Shown: positions 14,377 to 18,986 of the stretch, in pieces
How positions within the stretch are numbered: position 1 is the stretch's first letter
Layout: every line of letters starts with the position of its first letter
Source: CAYVCG01 sp964449985
GTDB lineage: Bacteria > Bacillota > Clostridia > Lachnospirales > WRAX01
Direction of reading: 5' to 3'
DNA: 18,986 nt
Assembly (NCBI GenBank): GCA_964449985.1
Contig: CAYVCG010000039.1
Coordinates: 1-18,986 of the forward strand
Made by a program: the position numbers and the translations under genes
Notes under the pieces: model-generated
What the model was told of the DNA's origin: nothing
Databases searched by the model: none
What the model saw: only the letters and a program-made list of their open reading frames with translations

Positions 14377-15447
14377 ATGAGCAATTTAATAGAGCTTATT
14401 GATGTTTGCAAGTCATATTCAAATGACGAAGATCTTGTCCTTAATAATATAAATATGTATATACGTAAAAATGAGTTTCTAACTCTTTTGGGCCCCAGCG
14501 GCTGTGGAAAAACAACGACTTTGCGCATAATTGGCGGTTTTGAGTATCTTACAAGCGGTGATATCTTGTTCGATGGCAAAAGCATAAAAAACCTTCCGCC
14601 ATACAAACGTAAGGTCAACACTGTTTTTCAAAAATACGCTCTGTTTCCAAACATGAATATAAAAGATAATATTGCTTTCGGGCTTAAAATAAAGAAAACG
14701 GATAAAAAGATTATAGACGAAAAGGTTGAAAAAATGCTTAGGCTTGTTGACTTAAAAGGATATGAGAATCGCACAGTAGATTCATTATCCGGCGGCCAAC
14801 AGCAGCGTATCGCTATAGCACGCGCCCTTGTTAATGAGCCTGAGGTTTTGCTTCTTGACGAACCATTAGGCGCTCTAGATTTAAAGCTGCGCAAAGAAAT
14901 GCAGATAGAGCTAAAAAAAATGCAAAGAAAGCTGGGCATAACCTTTATTTATGTTACGCATGACCAAGAAGAAGCGCTTACTATGTCTGACACTATTGCG
15001 ATCATGAACGGTGGTTTTATACAACAGATAGGAACACCTCTGGATATTTATAACGAACCAAAAAACGCTTTCGTTGCGGATTTTATTGGGGAGAGCAACA
15101 TTATTGACGGCGTTATGCTAGAGGATTATTACGTTAAATTCTGCGGCACGACGTTTAAATGCGTGGATAAAGGCTTTGAGAAAAATGAGCCCGTTGATGT
15201 TGTTATACGTCCTGAGGATATAGATATTATGAAGCCCCAGGAGGGTATGCTTCAGGGAGTTGTCAAAAGCGTAACCTTTAAAGGCGTTCATTATGAAATG
15301 ATGGTTGAAACCAACGATGGATTTACATATATGGTTCATTCGACGGATTTGTCAACGGAAGGTTCTGTTGTGGGTATAAGTGTAGACGATGACCTGATTC
15401 ATATAATGAAAAAACCGACTAATCCCAACGAGGAAGGTGAGCGCTGA
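14377..15447 (+). CDS. potA: Spermidine/putrescine ABC transporter ATP-binding protein
   Basis: PotA powers polyamine import as the cytoplasmic ATPase. In the 356-aa protein the Walker A is G39-P-S-G-C-G-K-T46, the ABC signature LSGGQQQR is at 137-144, Walker B VLLLDEP at 157-163 and the switch His at 195. A TOBE-type regulatory domain follows at about 270-345. ATG 14377 has GGAGG 8 nt upstream; an in-frame TTG at 14371 is too close to that site. The stop codon overlaps the potB start by one base (TGATG), indicating translational coupling. Assignment to the polyamine subfamily rests on this protein together with potB, potC and potD. Confidence 0.95.
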   Translation: MSNLIELIDVCKSYSNDEDLVLNNINMYIRKNEFLTLLGPSGCGKTTTLRIIGGFEYLTSGDILFDGKSIKNLPPYKRKVNTVFQKYALFPNMNIKDNIAFGLKIKKTDKKIIDEKVEKMLRLVDLKGYENRTVDSLSGGQQQRIAIARALVNEPEVLLLDEPLGALDLKLRKEMQIELKKMQRKLGITFIYVTHDQEEALTMSDTIAIMNGGFIQQIGTPLDIYNEPKNAFVADFIGESNIIDGVMLEDYYVKFCGTTFKCVDKGFEKNEPVDVVIRPEDIDIMKPQEGMLQGVVKSVTFKGVHYEMMVETNDGFTYMVHSTDLSTEGSVVGISVDDDLIHIMKKPTNPNEEGER

Positions 15448-16274
15448 TGAAGAATAGAGTGCTGGCAGCGCCGCATATTTTCTGGATGATTATTTTTACT
15501 GTCATTCCGCTCTTCCTTTTGCTTTATTATTCACTCACAATAACTGGTGACGGCGGAAATATAGTGTTTTCGTTTGACAATTTTACGAGGGCTTTCGGTG
15601 CGGAATACATCGGTGTTCTCATTGACAGCTTGCGCCTTGCAGTTATTTCAACAATAATTTGTTTTGCTCTGGGCTATCCAATCGCTTATATACTTGCAAG
15701 GACAGAAAGCCTTAACACGGGTTCGCTTCTGTTTTTGTTTGTCTTGCCTATGTGGATGAACTTCCTGCTTAGGACATATGGCTGGCTGACGCTTTTGGAG
15801 AATAATGGTGTAATCAATTCTTTTATAAGCATGATTGGCTTGCCAAAGCTCACTCTGCTTAACAATGAATTTGCGGTTCTTTTAGGAATGGTGTATAACT
15901 ATCTGCCTTTTATGATTTTGCCTATTTACACCGTGCTTAAAAAGATAGATAAAAGCCTTATAGAAGCGGCTCAAGACCTAGGCGCGGACTCATACAAAAC
16001 GTTTATGAAGCTTGTTCTGCCTCTAAGCATACCCGGGGTTGTTTCCGGTATAACTATGGTTTTTATGCCGGCGGTAACAACGTTTGTAATATCTTCACTT
16101 CTTGGCGGCGGCAAAACAATGCTTATAGGAAATTTGATAGAGAATCAATTTTTGGTTATTGGCGATAAAAATTTCGGTTCTGCCTTGTCTGTTATACTTA
16201 TGGTTATAATACTGCTTAGTATGGCGTTTATTTCCAAGGTGGATAAGAATGGGGAAGGGGGCGCATTGATGTGA
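15447..16274 (+). CDS. potB: Spermidine/putrescine ABC transporter permease PotB
   Basis: PotB is one of the two membrane channel subunits of the importer. The 275-aa protein has about six hydrophobic segments, the first at about 11-30. The EAA loop that docks on the ATPase reads EAAQDLGADSYKTFMKLVLP, near residues 171-190. The ATG overlaps the potA stop, and the gene ends in ATGTGA so that its stop overlaps the potC GTG start by four bases. This tight packing ensures balanced subunit amounts. Confidence 0.95.
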   Translation: MKNRVLAAPHIFWMIIFTVIPLFLLLYYSLTITGDGGNIVFSFDNFTRAFGAEYIGVLIDSLRLAVISTIICFALGYPIAYILARTESLNTGSLLFLFVLPMWMNFLLRTYGWLTLLENNGVINSFISMIGLPKLTLLNNEFAVLLGMVYNYLPFMILPIYTVLKKIDKSLIEAAQDLGADSYKTFMKLVLPLSIPGVVSGITMVFMPAVTTFVISSLLGGGKTMLIGNLIENQFLVIGDKNFGSALSVILMVIILLSMAFISKVDKNGEGGALM

Positions 16275-17059
16275 GGCTTATAAAAAAGATATACCTTGCT
16301 CTCATATTGATTTTCCTCTATGCTCCTATCGCTGTGCTTATAGTATATTCATTTAATGCTTCCCGCTCACGGGCTGTTTGGGGAGGATTTTCTTTAAAAT
16401 GGTATGCATCGCTTTTCCAAAATGACCAGATTATGTCTGCGCTGTATAACACGATTTTGATCGCTGTCTTATCCTCACTTATCGCTACGATAATTGGAAC
16501 AGCTGCTGCTTTGGGAATCAACGCTTTGGGCAGGGTATCAAAAAACGTAGTTATGAACATAACAAATCTGCCAGTTCTAAATCCTGATATCGTTACCGGT
16601 ATATCACTCATGATTTTATTTGGTTTTGCTATAAATTTATTTAACTTTGGTGGCTTTGGCTTTGCAACGCTCTTAATGGCGCATATAACCTTTAATATAC
16701 CTTATGTTATACTTTCTGTCTTGCCTAAGATACGTCAGTTGGATGAAAATCTTTATGAAGCGGCTCAGGATTTGGGCGCGACGCCGTTTTATGCCTTTAC
16801 TAAGGTCATATTTCCAGAGCTTTGGCCCGGAATTATGACAGGCGCTATTTTAGCTTTTACATTATCGTTGGATGACTTTATCATAAGCTTTTTCACGACT
16901 GGTTCGGGTGTTAACAATCTTTCGATTTTGATATATACGTCAGCTGCGAAGAAGGGAATAAACCCTGAAATAAATGCCCTGTCCACGATAATGTTTGTAG
17001 CAGTTTTGCTGCTGCTTATTCTTATTAATAAACGTGATAAGAACGAGCTTAAAATATAA
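16271..17059 (+). CDS. potC: Spermidine/putrescine ABC transporter permease PotC
   Basis: PotC is the second permease, pairing with PotB. The 262-aa protein has about six membrane helices and its own EAA loop, EAAQDLGATPFYAFTKVIFP, near residues 158-177. The start is GTG at 16271, four bases before the end of potB, with a purine-rich GGGAAGGGGG ribosome binding site about 9 nt upstream; no in-frame ATG sits in a better place. The LSLDDFIISFFTTG segment near 199-212 is characteristic of the PotC subfamily. Confidence 0.95.
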   Translation: MRLIKKIYLALILIFLYAPIAVLIVYSFNASRSRAVWGGFSLKWYASLFQNDQIMSALYNTILIAVLSSLIATIIGTAAALGINALGRVSKNVVMNITNLPVLNPDIVTGISLMILFGFAINLFNFGGFGFATLLMAHITFNIPYVILSVLPKIRQLDENLYEAAQDLGATPFYAFTKVIFPELWPGIMTGAILAFTLSLDDFIISFFTTGSGVNNLSILIYTSAAKKGINPEINALSTIMFVAVLLLLILINKRDKNELKI

Positions 17060-17100
17060 AATTGCCTGTTTTTAATTTTATTATAAAGGAGAAGATAAAA

Positions 17101-18144
17101 ATGAAGATCTTTAAGTTTTTGCCGATTGCAGCCTGCATTGTTTTGTCATCGCTGCTGTTTACTTCATGTGGTGATTCCAAGGAACAACTGGTTGTTTATA
17201 ACTGGGGCGATTATATCGATATGGACACTGTAGCGGCTTTTGAAGAAGAATATAATGTTAAAGTTGTTTACGAACAGTTTGATTCAAACGAAGCTATGTA
17301 TGTAAAGGTTAAAGAATCAAATGATGCATATGATGTTTTGGTGCCATCAGATTATATGATCCAACGTTTGATTAAAGAAGATATGCTTTCTAAAATTAAT
17401 TTTGATAATGTACCAAATATTGAGAACGTTAATCCTATCTTCAGAAAGACTCCTCATGACCCGGCGGGAGAATATGCAGCCGGATACATGTGGGGAACTG
17501 TTGGTATATTGTATAATACCGAAATGGTTACAGAACCCGTGGATAGCTGGAACATTTTATGGGATGAAGCATATAAAGGCCAAATAATAATGTATGATAG
17601 TATGCGAGATTCGTTTGCTGTTGCTCTAAAGGCTTTGAATTATTCATTAAACACAAGGGATGAGAATGAGCTCAACGATGCGAAAAACCTTTTAATATCC
17701 CAAAAACCATTACTTCAAGCAAGGCTCACCGATGCAATCAAAGATAAAATGATACAGGGCGAAGCAGCTTTAGCCGTTGTATATTCTGGTGATGCTTTCT
17801 ATTGCCAAGGAGAAAACCCTGCTTTAGAATATTCTGTGCCTGATGAGGGAAGCAACATTTGGTATGACGGAATGGTAATAACAAAAAACTCCAAGCATAA
17901 GGAGCTTGCTGAAAAGTTTATTAATTTTATGTGCCGCCCGGATATAGCGCTTAAAAATGCCGAATATATTGGCTTTACCCCAGCCAATAACGCTGCACTT
18001 GAAATGCTTGATGAAGAAACTCTTGATAACCATATCTTCCTCCCAACTGAGGATGAATTATTAAGATGTCAGATGTTTGAAGACTTAGGAGATTTCCAAA
18101 AAGCAGTTGATAAAGCTTGGACAGATTATTTAACAATTAAATAA
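17101..18144 (+). CDS. potD: Spermidine/putrescine-binding lipoprotein PotD
   Basis: PotD captures polyamine outside the cell and delivers it to PotBC. The 347-aa protein begins with a lipoprotein signal: basic start, hydrophobic core, and a FTSC lipobox with C23 as the lipidated residue (Phe at -3 is less common than Leu). The mature part starts with the family's LVVYNWGDYID segment at about 30-40 and keeps the extended type II binding-protein layout to the end. ATG 17101 has AAAGGAG 9 nt upstream; a TTG reading from 17062 would extend across that site. Spermidine versus putrescine preference cannot be read from sequence. No convincing terminator follows. Confidence 0.95.
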   Translation: MKIFKFLPIAACIVLSSLLFTSCGDSKEQLVVYNWGDYIDMDTVAAFEEEYNVKVVYEQFDSNEAMYVKVKESNDAYDVLVPSDYMIQRLIKEDMLSKINFDNVPNIENVNPIFRKTPHDPAGEYAAGYMWGTVGILYNTEMVTEPVDSWNILWDEAYKGQIIMYDSMRDSFAVALKALNYSLNTRDENELNDAKNLLISQKPLLQARLTDAIKDKMIQGEAALAVVYSGDAFYCQGENPALEYSVPDEGSNIWYDGMVITKNSKHKELAEKFINFMCRPDIALKNAEYIGFTPANNAALEMLDEETLDNHIFLPTEDELLRCQMFEDLGDFQKAVDKAWTDYLTIK

Positions 18145-18151
18145 AAAGTCG

Positions 18152-18196
18152 CATAAGATAATAATGCATAAAATTATTTAAAAATTTATGCTTATG
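18152..18196 (+). repeat. AT-rich inverted repeats after potD
   Basis: GCATAAA (18166-18172) pairs with TTTATGC (18185-18191), and CATAAG (18152-18157) pairs with CTTATG (18191-18196), sharing base 18191, so only one can be fully formed at a time. No T run follows, so termination here would be inefficient and potABCD messages may run into sigK. Confidence 0.35.
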
Positions 18197-18201
18197 ACAT
18201 G

Positions 18202-18230
18202 CACAAAATACACCCCCGCTGCATACTATA
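18202..18230 (+). promoter_or_regulatory. Candidate sigma-K promoter of sigK
   Basis: CACA at 18202-18205 (matching the mACm -35 element), a 16-base spacer and CATACTATA at 18222-18230 (matching CATAnnnTA) fit the B. subtilis sigma-K consensus in both elements. Transcription would start near 18237, about 10 bases before the ribosome binding site. The -10 also fits the sigma-E pattern loosely, but no sigma-E -35 is at the right distance. Confidence 0.6.
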
Positions 18231-18258
18231 TTTAGATATCAGGCTTTGGGGGTGTATT
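18207..18258 (+). repeat. Perfect 11-bp inverted repeat covering the sigK ribosome binding site
   Basis: AATACACCCCC (18207-18217) is the exact reverse complement of GGGGGTGTATT (18248-18258), separated by 30 bases. The right arm contains the GGGGGTG ribosome binding site of sigK. The left arm lies inside the promoter spacer, upstream of the predicted transcription start, so only RNA arriving from further upstream can form the hairpin. Confidence 0.85.
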
Positions 18259-18260
18259 GC

Positions 18261-18935
18261 TTGATTTTCGGTCTTCTCCAATTCTTTTTCATGTTTTCTT
18301 ATGTTTCGGGGACAAACTCTTTTCAAAAGCCCCTTACTTCTGAGGAGGAAAGGTATTACCTGGAAGAGTATCAAAAGGGAAACGCAGAAGCAAAGAATAT
18401 ACTTATTGAGAGGAATTTACGGCTTGTGGCATATATCGCAAAAAAATATCAAAATTCCGTTAAAGACAGTGAGGATTTAATATCTGTCGGCACAATCGGT
18501 TTGATAAAAGCTGTTGTTACTTTTAAGGCACAAAAAGGAACAAAGCTTGCAACATATGCTTCTAAATGCATTGAAAACGAATTACTTATGTTTTTACGTT
18601 CTACAAAGAAGTATAACAGTGATGTTTTCCTACAAGAACCCATAGGGGTTGATAGAGAAGGTAATGAGGTCACTCTTGAAGACAAGCTGGCAGATGAAGA
18701 CGGGCCGGTAGATGAACAGGTGGACCTAAAAATTAAAACCCAGGCACTGCATAATTTGATACTAAAGGTTTTAAAAAAAAGGGAAAGAAAGATACTTGAA
18801 CTAAGATACGGTCTTGTTACTGGCGAAGAAGTGACTCAACGCGAAATAGCTGAGATGATGGGTATCTCACGAAGTTATGTAAGCCGAATTGAAAAGAAAG
18901 CATTAAACAAACTTAACAAAGAAATGAAGGAATAG
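18261..18935 (+). CDS. sigK: RNA polymerase sporulation sigma factor, pro-sigma-K
   Basis: Sigma-K directs late mother-cell transcription (coat, cortex maturation). The 224-aa protein has sigma-70 region 2 (NLRLVAYIAKKY to IENELLMFLR) and a C-terminal region 4 with the QREIAEMMGISRSYVSRIEK helix-turn-helix. The N-terminus is hydrophobic and ends FMFS-YVSG, which aligns with the B. subtilis pro-sigma-K cleavage point (LVS-YVK), implying processing by a SpoIVFB-type protease. The start is TTG 18261, 6 nt after GGGGGTG. This gives a 13-residue pro-sequence, shorter than the 20 of B. subtilis. In-frame TTG 18246 (18 residues) and GTG 18252 (16) lie at or inside the ribosome binding site. The gene is continuous, without a skin-type interruption. 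Confidence 0.92.
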   Translation: MIFGLLQFFFMFSYVSGTNSFQKPLTSEEERYYLEEYQKGNAEAKNILIERNLRLVAYIAKKYQNSVKDSEDLISVGTIGLIKAVVTFKAQKGTKLATYASKCIENELLMFLRSTKKYNSDVFLQEPIGVDREGNEVTLEDKLADEDGPVDEQVDLKIKTQALHNLILKVLKKRERKILELRYGLVTGEEVTQREIAEMMGISRSYVSRIEKKALNKLNKEMKE

Positions 18936-18943
18936 AACAAAGT

Positions 18944-18980
18944 AGGCTGTATTATTGATTTATAATACAGCCTGTTTTAT
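18944..18980 (+). terminator. Rho-independent terminator of sigK
   Basis: A perfect 12-bp stem pairs AGGCTGTATTAT (18944-18955) with ATAATACAGCCT (18962-18973) around the loop TGATTT. It is followed by GTTTTAT and starts 9 bases after the stop codon. Confidence 0.92.
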
Positions 18981-18986
18981 ATTAAT

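Noticed and set aside
18261..18935. A skin-type insertion splitting sigK
   Set aside because: The frame is continuous from region 2 to region 4, with no recombinase or attachment repeats nearby.

Overview
The window looks like chromosomal DNA from a low-G+C, endospore-forming member of the Bacillota, most likely class Clostridia. Evidence: AT-rich DNA with strong GGAGG-type ribosome binding sites, an L10 leader of the Firmicutes type, spore genes (yunB, sigK with a pro-sequence) and a class A PBP with a Cys-containing, Pro/Thr-rich tail. I see no tRNA, rRNA, IS element, prophage gene or CRISPR array. Most of the window is core chromosome.

Layout. (1) 1-5420, minus strand: a cluster reading rpmE (L31) > DUF1385/YqhQ-like membrane protein > prmC > prfA > DUF4914 P-loop protein, driven from a clear sigma-A promoter at 5389-5417 with a structured 110-nt leader before rpmE. 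A terminator-like hairpin sits between rpmE and the rest. (2) 5467-6646, minus strand: rplJ-rplL as a stand-alone two-gene operon with its own promoter, a textbook L10 leader/attenuator and its own terminator; the usual neighbours rplK, rplA and rpoB are absent. (3) 6718-11924: cell-envelope and spore genes: a DacA/DacF-type D,D-carboxypeptidase (+), convergent yunB (-), then divergent class A PBP (+). (4) 11888-13571, minus strand: a cytosolic subtilisin-like protease overlapping by 14 bases an unrecognised, Met/Asn-rich 162-aa protein. (5) 13690-18144, plus strand: a polyamine-uptake operon: XRE-cupin regulator, potA, potB, potC, potD, with repeated GTTTAGTTTT operator-like motifs just downstream of the regulator's promoter. 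(6) 18202-18980: uninterrupted sigK with a sigma-K-type promoter, an inverted repeat that covers its Shine-Dalgarno sequence, and a strong terminator.

How the genes work together. PrfA and PrmC act together in translation termination (PrmC methylates the GGQ Gln of the release factor). L31, L10 and L7/L12 are ribosomal proteins, the last two forming the stalk. The carboxypeptidase and PBP1 act on peptidoglycan. YunB and SigK belong to the mother-cell sporulation programme. The XRE-cupin protein probably controls PotABCD-mediated spermidine/putrescine import.

Most worth a second look: the sigK arrangement, in which read-through mRNA would hide the ribosome binding site but the sigma-K-initiated mRNA would not; the candidate L31 leader; the protease/Met-rich protein pair; and the XRE operator array. 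I did not find an obviously new multi-gene defence or biosynthetic system.
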